A DNA stretch of 64,000 nt from Parietichytrium sp. I65-24A (taxonomy: Eukaryota > Sar > Bigyra > Thraustochytrida > Thraustochytriidae), in the NCBI GenBank assembly GCA_012862575.1, contig BLSF01000057.1, positions 62,001 to 126,000 on the forward strand, given 5' to 3'. The notes below the pieces were generated by a model, which saw only the letters and a program-made list of their open reading frames with translations, had not been told where the DNA came from and did no database searches. How positions within the stretch are numbered: position 1 is the stretch's first letter; each line of letters starts with the position of its first letter. Both the position numbers and the translations under genes were made by a program. Below, one piece after another: positions 47,365 through 57,469 of this stretch.

Positions 47365-47412
47365 GCAGTGAGCAGTGAGCAGTGAGCAGTGAGCAGTGAG
47401 CAGTGAGCAGTG
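47365..47412. repeat. 7-bp tandem repeat
   Basis: Seven head-to-tail copies of GCAGTGA, about 900 bp upstream of the double K+ channel start. Confidence 0.85.
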
Positions 47413-48309
47413 TCAGAGGACTGCAAGTACATTCATATGCATGCATGATGAGCAAAACTACTAATACAAGTCACAACACAGTATTGACGTTTGATTGTTG
47501 AAGGTCACTCACAGCCCTCTCTCTTACTCTACCTCTCCTGTCTCACCTGTCTCCTCGTGGAAGACCAAGACGAGCAAGAGGGGCAAGAGGGGCAAGAGGG
47601 GCAAGGGCAAGACGGGCAACGTTACTCGCACTCCTGTCAGATCCCAGTCAGTACCAGTGAAGGCTCTACTCACTGCTCACTACTCACTACTCACTTCTCC
47701 CAAGCAACTTGGCGACTTGGCTACTGCGATTACGTTATCCCGCGCATGGTTGTCTCCTAAGGTTTACCGCTCCTTCGTGCCCGCCGGACAACTCCAACTC
47801 GGCAAGCCTCTCCGACATTTACTTCCTTCCTCAAGCCTCAAGCCTCAAGCCTTCGGCCGAGCGCAGGAGCGAGCAGCAGTTGCAGTTGCAGTCGTAGCGA
47901 AAGCCGTTGGAGACCGTCGCCGCCTCGAGAGAAGTAGCGCGGAGACCAGCTGGGAAAGCCGGCTGTCTTGCGCGTCGCAGGCAGTACCCGAGGTTGCCGT
48001 TGGAGGGTGGAAGGTCACCGTCGGTCACCGTCGAAAACCGTCAGTCACAAGGAGGCTTTAAAGTCACGTTGGCAAGGCCCAAGTGCACATTGGGACGGGA
48101 GTGGAAGCCGAAATTGGAGAAGCGGGCATCTTGGCTGTTCGGGGAAGAGGAAGCCAAGTGCGCGAAGAGCGACTCTCCGGCGAGGAGGTTGCGCAGGCAG
48201 AGTGGCGCTTTGTTTGGCTGCATGCAAGTGCAACGCTTGTGAGAAGGGCGTGCAAGGGGCCCGAGCGAGTTAGACTCTTCCTTTGCAGCTAACGTGGGTC
48301 CGGGGGGCC

Positions 48310-51300
48310 ATGGACGTCCCGCTTAGCAAAGCCGTGATCGGCGGTTTTACAAAGTCAACAAATTTTGAGGATCGCTTGAAGCTGGAGAAGAAAGCGTCCA
48401 ATTTGTTTTTTAATTCGTCGTCAAAGGAGAGCACGGCCGGCAGCTCGAAAAGCATAGGGGTGCAGTCAATCGCAGAAAAGGATGACGAGGACATTTGGAG
48501 GGAGCACAGCTCGCAAAATTTTTCGCAACCCATGTTTCTGAGGAGGATGGGCACTAACAAATCCAAGTCGTCTCTGCGGGGCCAGGGAATGAAGCGACAG
48601 TCGACCATGTCCATGCTGAGAAGCGTGTCGAGAAAATACCTGTTTGGAGAAGATGCTCAAAGTCAAGAAGAAGGTGAAGACGAGGATGATACGGAGCGAA
48701 TGACCGAGATGGACCGCCTTGGCTTGTTCCAGAGGGATGCAAAACTGCCATGGTACATAATTCACCCACAGAATCAGCACAAAATCCGCTGGGACATGTT
48801 CATTAGTGGGTTGATCCTATATTCTGTTGTCTTAATCCCTTTTCGTATAGGGTTCGCTCAGGAGGCGACGGGGTTCTCGTTTTATTTTGATTGGCTTGTA
48901 GATGGGTTCTTTCTTATGGACTTGCTTCTCTCGTTTTTCACCTCCTTTTGGGCGAACGATGAACTTGTGGACAGCTTATCGCAAATTGTAACATCATACC
49001 TACGAACGTGGTTCACTGTGGACTTTGTATCCATCATACCCATTGAGCTGTTTCTAGCTTCGAGTGAGGAAAGCAATGTGGCGCTTTCTTCACTCAAGCT
49101 AGTAAAATTTTTCCGTCTCATCCGCCTTATCAAGCTGGTTCGGCTACTAAAGCTCAGAAAAGTCGGGGTGAGCCTGGAGAGCGCTATCAATATAAATCCC
49201 GCCCTGCAACGACTTTTAAAGCTGCTTCTGAACATTATTTTTATTGCACACTTGCAGAGCTGCATGTGGTATTTTCTAAGCACACTGGTAGAGTCAAATG
49301 ACAACTGGGTGTCTGCAGCAGGTCTTTACGATGCGAGTGTCTCCACACAATATTTGAGCTCTCTCTACTGGACGGTGGCCACGATGATGGCGGTAGGGTA
49401 CGGAGATATTCATGCCGTAAACGACATCGAAAAAGTGTACTCCATTTTGGTGCAAGTGACTGGAGCAACGTCATTTGGCTTTATTATTGCAAACATTGCC
49501 GCCTTCTTGGAGACATTCGACCCAAGAGCTTCAGCATACAAAGCTCGAATTGATCGTCTGAAGCAATACATGCGGGACCGTGGACTCCCTAGAAAGTTAC
49601 AAAGGCGGGTGAAGCGGTATTACGACTACCTACTCTCGAAGGAGTCAATTTTTGATGACTCCACTATCCTCGCTCAACTCCCAAGCCACTTAATGGAGAC
49701 GATCGTGCTGCATGTGCACGGTGAGAAAGCTAAGCAAATCGACTGGTTATGCAATGAAGACTCTTCGTTCGTCGCCTATATAATGGCAAGGTCAAGAGTG
49801 ATGCTCGCACTTTCTGGAGAGGTTATTTGCGAGCAGGACTCGGTTGGCTTGGACTTTTATATGATTCTTCACGGTAAAGTAGAAGCAATCACTATTGAGC
49901 GGTCTGAACCCGTTGTGCCGTCATTTACCTCTCAAAACTCATATCCGGGTGACTTGGCTGGTGAAGCAGGAAACCCTCGGAAGGTGTCAGTGTCGAGCCC
50001 GAAGTCCGGTTCGTTACTTTACCTGAAAAGAGACTCTGCCGCTACTTTAGAAGAAAGCAAAAATCCCGAGAGCAAGCCGCAAGGCAACGGCGAAACTCCA
50101 TCAAGCCCATCCGCCGGGCCTTCTTCCTCTGGGCTGCGAAGAGGCAGTGTTGGTAGCCTTGGTTCGTCGGTTAGCTTGAGCCAAAATTCCTTTTCTCATG
50201 CCGTCGTCTGTGGACTATACAACCAGGGGTCCAATTTTGGAGAGATTGGAGTAATTCGCTCCCAACCACATAGTGTAACTTTCCGCGCAAATCGCACCTG
50301 CGATTTAATGTCCATTGCGAAGGAACACATGGACTACGCTATCTATATGTTTCCATCAAGCGCTTTGCGATTTAGAAAGAGGTGCGATACGCATGCAGAT
50401 CTTCTCGAGCTGAGCATGAAAGCTCCAACAGAATACTTTCCTGACACTGACAGGCGAATTAAGTCCACGGTCACTGTGGACGGGTGCAAGCATCAGCCCG
50501 CCAAAGTTGTGGAACCTAAACTCGGCCGAATGATTCTAAGTACGATGATTGCACATGATGGATTGGGCCGTTTCCGGTCTCAAGCGCAAAGAGAGAAGAC
50601 CAAAACTATGCTCAAGCAGGTTCCCTCAGATGTAACCTTGGTTCGCAGCTCTGTGAAAGTAAGGAGGGCAACCTTGACGGACGAAAAGGCTCTCAAATTG
50701 CCGAGTCCAAAGGCGAAGGGGAAAAATTCCACCAAAGTCAACCCTGAGCAAGGCAGGCAGCGCAATAAATTGAAGAGGTCGCAGACCATCAACACCGTCG
50801 TTGTCCGTGACGGGATTGAGGTGGAAGAGGTGGAAATGGAAGAAGATGATATACTAAAGTTACTGTGGGTCATTCCTCCTTCCCACCCGCTCAAAGTTCG
50901 CTGGGAGATGCTTCTGGGTGTCTTGATTGTGTACTCGGTCCTCATTGTTCCATTCCGCGTGGGCTTCGACCGCCCCTCGGAAGGAGGGTGGGAAATTTTC
51001 GACACTTGTGTTGACATCCTTTTCGGATTGGATATTCTCTTAACATTCCGGTCTGGATATGAATCTTCAGACGAAGATATCTGCGTCGTGGCTCCGGTGC
51101 TCATCGCAAAGCATTATCTTCGCGGCTGGTTCCTAGTTGACTTTGTTAGTACATTTCCGTTTGACAAGGTGGTTCAAGTGACGTTGAACGTGAGCGATAG
51201 CGACGCACTGCAGTCTTTTCGTCTGGTCCGGATTCTTCGCATGGCAAGGCTGCTCAAACTTTTTCGAGTGTTCAAGCTGAAAAAGATCTTTGAGACCCTG

Positions 51301-52806
51301 GACACTGACATTCTGGAGTTTGCAGGGATCTTCAAGCTGGTGACGCTTTTCCTGCAAATCAGTTTTGTTGCTCACATGTTTGCCTGTTTTTTCTTCTTCT
51401 CGGCCTCCAACAGCGAAGATTATCGCAATATGTGGTATATAAAGGCAGGTTTTTCTCCGGATTCAGACCAAGATGTGGCGAGTAAATACATTTCGAGTCT
51501 TTACTGGAGTTTTACAAGTATGACCACCGTTGGCTACGGAGACATCTCCCCTACAACGAACGAGGAGAGATTGTATGCTATTTTCATCATGATCATGGGC
51601 GCAACCATCTTCGGTTACGTTGTTGGATCCATCGCCTCGTTGATCCAGTCCCTAGATCTTTCGATGGCCCTGTACAAAGGTAAAATGTCTGACCTTGCTT
51701 CATTCTTGAGCGAGCAAGGCGTCCCTCGGGCGCTCCGCAAGGAGTGCACAGCATGTTATTCGTACTCGCTTTCTCTGAAGAGCGTGTTCGACGAGCGAGC
51801 GTTGTTGGAAGCCCTGTCACCAAGTCTTAGACACGAGACATTGATTTTCATCCATCAGAACGCAGTTGATGCAATTCCCATCTTCAAAGACCAGACGGCA
51901 ACATTCATCGCAGACCTACTTCAAATTATGACTCCACAGCTCTCTCTTCCCAATACATTTATCGTCCGTGCGGGCGAGATTGGAAGTCTCATGTTTTTCA
52001 TAGTCAATGGCGATGTAACAGTGTATGAAGGGGACTGGCCAGAGCCGGAGGAGAGCGGATCGATAGTCTTTCAAAAGAGCAAGATCTCAAAGATGAAGAC
52101 TGGCAATTTTTTTGGGCACGAGTCCGTTCTCACAGGAAGCCGCTCCAATGTGACGGCTATGTCTATTAGAATGTCGCAGCTTTATATTCTCTCGAAGGCG
52201 GCAATTGGCAATATTGTGGACTCAAACCCTTCGTTTGCTGTCTTGCTACAAGGGGCGCTTAGGTACGCTGTGAAGAAACAAGACATCCAATTTGGTCGGT
52301 ACGACGATCCTCGTAACAAGCGCAAGAAGCTATGGAGTGTTGTCCAAGACAGGTTTGGGGATATATTAAACTTGTCGCCTCAGAGAATGAAAAAGCTCTC
52401 AGGCGAGGCAACGAGCTCGAAGAAGCTTGAAGAACTTATTAGTACTATTTTAGGACAGAAAATCAGCAGCCCGCTCAGCCCCGGCCAGCCTTCAGGGAAG
52501 TTCACGCTTGCGAACACCATTTCCAAATTCGAGTCGAAAAACGCAAAGGAGTCTGGGCATAGCTCGGGCTTTCTTGGCACTGGATTTGGAAAGAAGAAGT
52601 CCAGCAAGAATCTCCCCACTGACAAGCCAACTGAACGTCTAAGCATACGTGAGGACCTTCGCGAGAGTCCAAAGGCCGCAGCAGCGCAACATCGTTCCCT
52701 ATTCGACGATTCGGACTCAATTCTCTCCATCGGTCCAGCCAAAAGCTCAGGCACTTCCTCTCAAGCCTCTGGTTCTACGCACGATGATGCTGCCACCAAA
52801 AGTTGA
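48310..52806 (+). CDS. Two-repeat voltage-gated K+ channel with two CNBD modules (KCNH/CNG-like)
   Basis: A 1498-aa protein from the first ATG (MDVPLSKAV). It contains two complete channel units in one chain. Unit 1: S1-S3 from ~residue 155, an S4 with a basic residue at every third position (KFFRLIRLIKLVRLLK), S5, filter VGYGD with Gly363-Tyr-Gly365, S6 and C-linker (RGLPRKLQRRVKRYYDYL), then CNBD1 from ~485 with Gly-Glu at 644-645 and a ~100-residue Ser-rich insertion at ~533-634. Unit 2: S1 from ~865, S4 (RLVRILRMARLLKLFRVFK), filter VGYGD with Gly1075-Tyr-Gly1077, S6, C-linker, CNBD2 around 1200-1320. Both filters are K+-type. Cassettes of both CNBDs lack the key cAMP-contact Arg. Two chains would make the four-unit pore (inference). 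Ends in a Ser/Lys-rich tail. One open frame with no intron. Confidence 0.95.
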   Translation: MDVPLSKAVIGGFTKSTNFEDRLKLEKKASNLFFNSSSKESTAGSSKSIGVQSIAEKDDEDIWREHSSQNFSQPMFLRRMGTNKSKSSLRGQGMKRQSTMSMLRSVSRKYLFGEDAQSQEEGEDEDDTERMTEMDRLGLFQRDAKLPWYIIHPQNQHKIRWDMFISGLILYSVVLIPFRIGFAQEATGFSFYFDWLVDGFFLMDLLLSFFTSFWANDELVDSLSQIVTSYLRTWFTVDFVSIIPIELFLASSEESNVALSSLKLVKFFRLIRLIKLVRLLKLRKVGVSLESAININPALQRLLKLLLNIIFIAHLQSCMWYFLSTLVESNDNWVSAAGLYDASVSTQYLSSLYWTVATMMAVGYGDIHAVNDIEKVYSILVQVTGATSFGFIIANIAAFLETFDPRASAYKARIDRLKQYMRDRGLPRKLQRRVKRYYDYLLSKESIFDDSTILAQLPSHLMETIVLHVHGEKAKQIDWLCNEDSSFVAYIMARSRVMLALSGEVICEQDSVGLDFYMILHGKVEAITIERSEPVVPSFTSQNSYPGDLAGEAGNPRKVSVSSPKSGSLLYLKRDSAATLEESKNPESKPQGNGETPSSPSAGPSSSGLRRGSVGSLGSSVSLSQNSFSHAVVCGLYNQGSNFGEIGVIRSQPHSVTFRANRTCDLMSIAKEHMDYAIYMFPSSALRFRKRCDTHADLLELSMKAPTEYFPDTDRRIKSTVTVDGCKHQPAKVVEPKLGRMILSTMIAHDGLGRFRSQAQREKTKTMLKQVPSDVTLVRSSVKVRRATLTDEKALKLPSPKAKGKNSTKVNPEQGRQRNKLKRSQTINTVVVRDGIEVEEVEMEEDDILKLLWVIPPSHPLKVRWEMLLGVLIVYSVLIVPFRVGFDRPSEGGWEIFDTCVDILFGLDILLTFRSGYESSDEDICVVAPVLIAKHYLRGWFLVDFVSTFPFDKVVQVTLNVSDSDALQSFRLVRILRMARLLKLFRVFKLKKIFETLDTDILEFAGIFKLVTLFLQISFVAHMFACFFFFSASNSEDYRNMWYIKAGFSPDSDQDVASKYISSLYWSFTSMTTVGYGDISPTTNEERLYAIFIMIMGATIFGYVVGSIASLIQSLDLSMALYKGKMSDLASFLSEQGVPRALRKECTACYSYSLSLKSVFDERALLEALSPSLRHETLIFIHQNAVDAIPIFKDQTATFIADLLQIMTPQLSLPNTFIVRAGEIGSLMFFIVNGDVTVYEGDWPEPEESGSIVFQKSKISKMKTGNFFGHESVLTGSRSNVTAMSIRMSQLYILSKAAIGNIVDSNPSFAVLLQGALRYAVKKQDIQFGRYDDPRNKRKKLWSVVQDRFGDILNLSPQRMKKLSGEATSSKKLEELISTILGQKISSPLSPGQPSGKFTLANTISKFESKNAKESGHSSGFLGTGFGKKKSSKNLPTDKPTERLSIREDLRESPKAAAAQHRSLFDDSDSILSIGPAKSSGTSSQASGSTHDDAATKS

Positions 52807-53502
52807 GGCATCATTTTGACGGGGAGATAGATGATCCATCCCATGAGAATCTTGCCGCGAAACTCATCGTATGCGGTGACAACACCATTTTATTAATTGT
52901 AAAACAGAGATAAACAGAGCACTGATCAGCTCGCGAGCGAAACAAACGATCTTATTGACCATGTCCTCCTTCTTTTCTCTCCTCTTCCTCGTTCCAGCTT
53001 GTCTCTCTCATCTACAACTTCCAAGACTTGGAACAGTATTGACCTCTTCCCATACATAACAGCAAGTTACTCAGCACGAGTACTCACAGTCAGTACCCTC
53101 TCTGCTCGAAATCTGCTGTATGCGCAATCGACTTTCGTAACATTCTGACTATGAGGCACTCTATGAGCTCCGGATAGCTAGCTCTAGTGAATAGAGTGTG
53201 GATAGGACTATTGATAGTAACAACGGTAGCTCTACAGCTAGTGGTGGTGCGCATTCTTTTTTCTGCTTGTCAATCCATCGATACCATCGATCGATTGATT
53301 GCATTGACTGCATTGACAGTGAGTGGATACGTTTTGCATGTTTATGCCACACTGTGTTGGAAGAGTCGTCGGAGAGATCTAAACAGAGCAGAGGGATCCG
53401 CGGTGGCGCGAAGAGTAGTCAGATTGCGGGAGTGTGAGGTCTTTCGAAGTCAGTGGAGATTGGTCAGAGTTGCTGGGCAGGAGTCAGAAGAGAAGGGAGG
53501 AG
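52807..53502. other. Intergenic region, double channel to SDR gene
   Basis: About 700 bp between same-strand genes. It contains ACTCACAGTCAGTACC at 53082-53097, one mismatch from the dispersed motif, about 400 bp upstream of the SDR start. No gene recognised. Confidence 0.55.
53082..53097. repeat. Dispersed intergenic motif, variant copy
   Basis: ACTCACAGTCAGTACC, one base different from the arm of the perfect palindrome at 60817. Confidence 0.5.
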
Positions 53503-54512
53503 ATGTTGCAAGTGGTGCTGCAAGTGCTCGGGGTGCTGTGGGCAGTGTCTTTCCTGACGTACCTTTTGCCGCAGCTGTGGCTGAAGGTCCGAGGGGAACA
53601 GAACCTCAAGGAAAAGTATGAAGCGAAATGGGCTTTGGTGACCGGCGGATCAAGTGGGATTGGACGTGAGTTTTGGCGGCGTTGACGCTGATGATGCAAA
53701 TCCAAACGAAATCTGCGTGCTAATAACTCTTTTGACTCTTGCCTGGCTTAGTCGCTGTGGTGAAAAGGCTTGCTGCGCAAGGACTCAACGTTGTGGTCGT
53801 CGCATATCCCGATGACCTCCTTGATAAAACCATGGAAGAGCTCGCTGCTCAATTTCCAAAAGTGGAATTTCGAAAAGTACCGGTCAACTTGGCGTCTCGC
53901 GACTTTATGGGCGCGATTGTGGAATGCTGCAAAGACATTGATGTCCAAGTTGTTATCAACAACGCTGGTTATGTAAAGACGGGATTCTTTGCTGACGGTC
54001 CGTTTGCGGCTCAGTTGGCAAACCATGATGTAAACGCCACAGCAGCTATTGAGATTACCCATCATTTTCTGAAACGAATGAAAGCGAAGAGCCTCAAGGG
54101 GTGCATCACCTACACGTCGTCCCCGGCCGGATTCATGCCATGCCCATCTTCGGTTCTCTATGGCGCTACAAAAGCCTACCTCACACTGTTTGCGCAGAGT
54201 CTGGCCCCAGAGGTTCGCTCTGACGGCATAGATATTTGCGTTGTGCATCCTTCGCCAGTAGCAACCAGATTCTACGAGAAAGCACACAAACTGAACACGA
54301 TCATGTTCTTCAAGAGCACAGCGACAGGCCCAGAGTCAATCGCCTCCGCTCTTTTGGCCTCCATCGGGCGAAGCATTACCGTGGATCAAGGCTATTACCC
54401 ACCATGCGTTAAGACTCTCACCAAAATCGCTGACGTCAACTTCCTTGCTGACATTATCACTTCTATTGCGCACATGATCCCTGACTTTCAGCAGCTGAAG
54501 GATTCAAAGTAA
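53503..54512 (+). CDS. Short-chain dehydrogenase/reductase with N-terminal membrane segment, two exons
   Basis: Joining 53503-53665 and 53752-54512 gives 924 bases, a 307-aa SDR. The first ~25 residues are hydrophobic, then comes the NAD(P) loop TGGSSGIG, completed across the intron as GIGLAVVKRLAAQGLNVVVV. NNAG, the Ser in TYTSSPAG, and YGATK (Tyr-x3-Lys) give a complete catalytic set. Membrane-anchored SDRs of this layout include HSD17B12/3-ketoacyl-CoA reductase-like enzymes and 3-ketodihydrosphingosine reductases. Substrate cannot be assigned. It lies downstream of the double channel in the same orientation but with ~700 bp between them, so no functional link is implied. Confidence 0.92.
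53666..53751 (+). other. Spliceosomal intron of SDR gene (86 bp)
   Basis: GTGAGT donor and TTAG acceptor, with CTAATAAC as a branch-like sequence ~30 bases before the acceptor. Splicing joins C to TC and restores the SDR nucleotide-binding helix. Confidence 0.93.
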
Positions 54513-55123
54513 GCCGGCCTTCTCCAGCTGCTTGTGCGCACCAGCATAGGAAGCGAATGAGGGCATCAGGCTTCTTGCGACCAACTACCTACCACATACT
54601 CAAAGTCAGTACTATTCATATATTACAAATACAATCAAAGCAATTGCAACTCGACACCTCCACAGCAAACGCGCATTCACTCACCATTCATCTCCACAGC
54701 CAATCTCTTTCGAAAATGAGCTCTTACCAGAGAAAGTGCACACTCGACAGATTTCCTCTACCGTACTTGGTTTGTTAGGCTAAACAATAGTCTAGGCTAG
54801 GCTTTTCTCCGCGGCGAACGGATCTTTTTACTTGTAGATATGAGCGCAGCAATTACATCATTGACACAGAAAGACGAGCGCGTAAGCCTTCGTGGACGAG
54901 CAAGCGCGAGGTTTGCTTGGCAACCCACCCCGAAAGCTTGTCGTCTAGACAGGCCAAAAGCAAAAGCTTTGAGCAGCTTTGACGTACCGGGAGTGGCTGG
55001 CGGTGTTTCGCTCGCTTCCTCTGGCAGGCCTGCAGGAAAAGAGCGCAACGCAGAGGTGCTTTGGTCGCGCGGAGCAGGCGCCTCGCAACGCGTCAGAGGG
55101 GATTCTCCGTCGGACCAGGTGCG
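54513..55123. other. Intergenic region, SDR to LRR gene
   Basis: About 610 bp. A degenerate relative of the dispersed motif (ACTCAAAGTCAGTACT) lies at 54598-54613. A 110-codon frame at 54840-55172 overlaps the LRR gene start in another frame and has no recognisable features; I do not accept it. Confidence 0.55.
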
Positions 55124-56224
55124 ATGGATTCCACAAAGGTATACTCGGATCCGCGCGCGGAGCTTGCGGTGAAGAATGCAAAGTATATCAAGCTGTGCCA
55201 AGAGCTCTACTTGGCGAACAAGAACATCGAGGAGATTCGAGGGTTCGAAAAATTTGTGAATCTGGAGTGCCTGTGGCTTAACAATAACAACTTGCGGAAA
55301 ATTAGCGGGCTGGACGCAAATTTCCGCATCAAGCACTTGTACATTCAGAACAATGTTGTTTCAAGTTTGTTAGGCTCCATTAAAAAGTTCAAATTCTTGG
55401 AGGGCCTGCATGCGTTTAACAACAAGCTCACGAATCTGGACAAGTGTTTGACTATCCTGTCTCGACTGAATCATCTCAAAGAGCTCAATCTTTTTGACAA
55501 TCCAATTGCCCAAGAGGAAAATTATCGACTCCGGGTCATTTATGCGATGCCGTCCACTTTGGAAATACTCGATATGCAGAAAATCGGACCGGAGGAGAGA
55601 GCCCAAGCCTCGCAATTGTTCGGGAAGAACCTAAGCGCAGAAGCAAGGGAACTAGCACTGGAAAAGTTTAATTCGAGAAGGGAAGTCAAACGCTCGCCAG
55701 CTTCGCTTGTTGGGGAGCTGAGCGGCGCGACGCAGATTTTGCTGTCGGAAATCGAAGACATATACAACCGAAGAGACGAGAAAGCAAAACTTGAGGAAGA
55801 AAAGCAAAGGGCGGAGGAGATGGCAAGTCTGAGCTACTACAACCAATTTGCGGAGATGAAAAGTATTCCGTACCCGACCTTTCGGCCGAGGATGAATCGA
55901 TCTGAGCTTGGCACGGCATCCTCTCCTTTGCTAGAGGATCGACAAGCGCAAAAAAACAACAACGAACACGATGTTTCAGGCCCAAGCCTTGCCGAAGAAG
56001 GAAGGGACTTGTCCCTAAGGCATGATTGCTTTACCGGAGTTGCATTTTCTAAAAGAGAATTTGCCAGGGACACCAATGATACAGTTCAAGTTCGACCAAT
56101 GTCGATGAAGAAGTACGCCCTCTTTGGAGACAAAATGAACCGCTTTAAAGATCGCACAGCACACAAGGAGAGCAGGCTGTCTTCTCCAGACACTCGATGC
56201 GAGAGGTATACAGTAACATTTTGA
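55124..56224 (+). CDS. Leucine-rich-repeat protein, SDS22/LRRC-type
   Basis: A 366-aa protein from the ATG of MDSTKVYSD. Residues ~25-150 form short LRRs of the SDS22-like type (for example NLECLWLNNNNLRKISGLD, FRIKHLYIQNN, LKELNLFDNPI), closed by the C-cap sequence YRLRVIYAMPSTLEILD. The rest is a charged helical region (Lys/Glu/Arg, about residues 155-260) and a poorly conserved tail. LRRs of this cap type occur in ciliary and phosphatase-scaffold proteins such as LRRC72-like, LC1-like and SDS22. A specific role cannot be given. Convergent with the ankyrin gene (171 bp). Confidence 0.85.
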   Translation: MDSTKVYSDPRAELAVKNAKYIKLCQELYLANKNIEEIRGFEKFVNLECLWLNNNNLRKISGLDANFRIKHLYIQNNVVSSLLGSIKKFKFLEGLHAFNNKLTNLDKCLTILSRLNHLKELNLFDNPIAQEENYRLRVIYAMPSTLEILDMQKIGPEERAQASQLFGKNLSAEARELALEKFNSRREVKRSPASLVGELSGATQILLSEIEDIYNRRDEKAKLEEEKQRAEEMASLSYYNQFAEMKSIPYPTFRPRMNRSELGTASSPLLEDRQAQKNNNEHDVSGPSLAEEGRDLSLRHDCFTGVAFSKREFARDTNDTVQVRPMSMKKYALFGDKMNRFKDRTAHKESRLSSPDTRCERYTVTF

Positions 56225-56395
56225 GTCTCCTGATCTTCTTGACAAGATAGCCAGCCGTCTACATTTTCAAGGAGGAAGATGAAAATTGTGCAAGCCAGCA
56301 CTGTGCTAGTGGGATCCTTCATTGTGACAATGATGGTGATTTCGATAATGAATATTACGTACAACAATTCTGCAAATTTAATTTCACGAAAATTT

Positions 56396-57469
56396 TCACG
56401 ACAGATATCTGATTTGAACATCTCCATCAATACCTTTAACTCTCGCCTCGCCTCTCTTTTCGTCTCCCACGTTGGTCTTAGTGTCTAGCCCAGAGACGTT
56501 CTTGGGAGACGAAGCAGAGTGTTTCCGGTGCGAGTTTGGGTACCTCTGTCTTGAAGGAGACTGATTCGAAGGGGGCGAAGCAACGAGGCCTGAGGCCAAT
56601 TTGCTTTCTACGCAAGCAATGTCCAGCGTAGCTATTCCGGATCCCGGCAATTTCTGTTCTGGCTCCTCGTGCGATCTGAAAGATTCTTCTTCCGGCTCTG
56701 CGCTGAGGCATCGCGCCATAACACTTGTTCGATTGGATGCCTCTTCTTGCTGCTTTTCAATGCGCTGCAGAACGTATATAATGTCAAGATCCAAACCAAG
56801 GAGACTCTCTAATGCAGTGGCACTGACCGAGGAAGATGGTCTTGCACCATACTCGATGAGAAGTGCAGCTACGTGGAGCAAGTTTGAACAAAGCGAGTCT
56901 TCTTCACTGATCGCGTCCAAATCGTCCAAGGCGTCTTGAAGGACCTGATCTATCAAACTCTCACGGTCAAAATTTTCTGTGAAGCAAAAGACGTTCAATC
57001 CTAGAGTCAGTAGCTCTTTGGTGGCCGAGATCCTTCCCATTTGAGCAGCGGAGTGAAGGGCTGACTCCCCTTTCTCATTTTGGCACTTTAAGCAACTTCC
57101 GTGTTCGACGAGCTTTTTGATCATGGCCACATCGTCCAGACTCGCTGCGAGTGCGAGAGGAAACTCTCCGCCTTTGCTCAATTTACGAGCATTTAATATG
57201 CTTCCACCCGCACGTAGACCCAGCTTTCCCTGTGAGGCTAGATCGTCAATTGCATTTGTGTTTCCATCGCGTACAGCACCAAAGACTTCTTCAACCGTGT
57301 CGGCTTCTTCTCCATCCAAGCTCTGCATCCATCCCCCCATGCAGCTCTCCTCGAGGTGCTGTTGATGCTCCTCCGAAGCAGACCCATCTGCTCGCCTAAA
57401 CTCCGAGAGACAAAAGCACTTCCCCCCTCGACTGTCGCACCCCTCGTCTCTCGCACCATATGCTACCAT
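56396..57469 (-). CDS. Ankyrin-repeat protein
   Basis: A 357-aa protein from the first ATG (MVAYGARDEGC). Residues ~60-200 contain ankyrin-type helices: FGAVRDGNTNAIDDLASQG, GGEFPLALAASLDDVAMIKKLVEHG, KGESALHSAAQMGRISATKELLTLG, then a divergent fourth with LLHVAALLIEYGAR. A long Ser-rich C-terminal tail ends with SRQRYPNSHRKHSASS and a charged stretch; no second domain is recognisable. Ankyrin repeats mediate protein contacts, so no enzymatic role is implied. Divergent from the coiled-coil gene (485 bp). Confidence 0.82.
   Translation of the reverse strand: MVAYGARDEGCDSRGGKCFCLSEFRRADGSASEEHQQHLEESCMGGWMQSLDGEEADTVEEVFGAVRDGNTNAIDDLASQGKLGLRAGGSILNARKLSKGGEFPLALAASLDDVAMIKKLVEHGSCLKCQNEKGESALHSAAQMGRISATKELLTLGLNVFCFTENFDRESLIDQVLQDALDDLDAISEEDSLCSNLLHVAALLIEYGARPSSSVSATALESLLGLDLDIIYVLQRIEKQQEEASNRTSVMARCLSAEPEEESFRSHEEPEQKLPGSGIATLDIACVESKLASGLVASPPSNQSPSRQRYPNSHRKHSASSPKNVSGLDTKTNVGDEKRGEARVKGIDGDVQIRYLS

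Larger units (their letters stand above)
45456..48309. other. Intergenic region, GAF gene to double K+ channel gene
   Basis: About 2.85 kb, the longest gene-free stretch. It holds a dispersed-motif copy at 46664-46678 followed at once by a GTACTCAGTACC-type copy, a triplicated TCTTCGAGAG stretch near 46437-46465 and a seven-copy 7-bp tandem repeat at 47365-47412. A 188-codon frame at 47495-48061 without an ATG start is Ser/Arg/Lys-biased and rejected. No RNA gene recognised. Confidence 0.55.

Noticed and set aside
47495-48061. 188-codon open frame before the double channel
   Set aside because: It lacks an ATG start, has Lys/Arg/Ser-biased composition with repeats, and shows no motif.
54840-55172. 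110-codon ATG frame overlapping the LRR gene start
   Set aside because: Out of frame with the convincing LRR gene, no motif and unlikely composition; perhaps an upstream ORF only.
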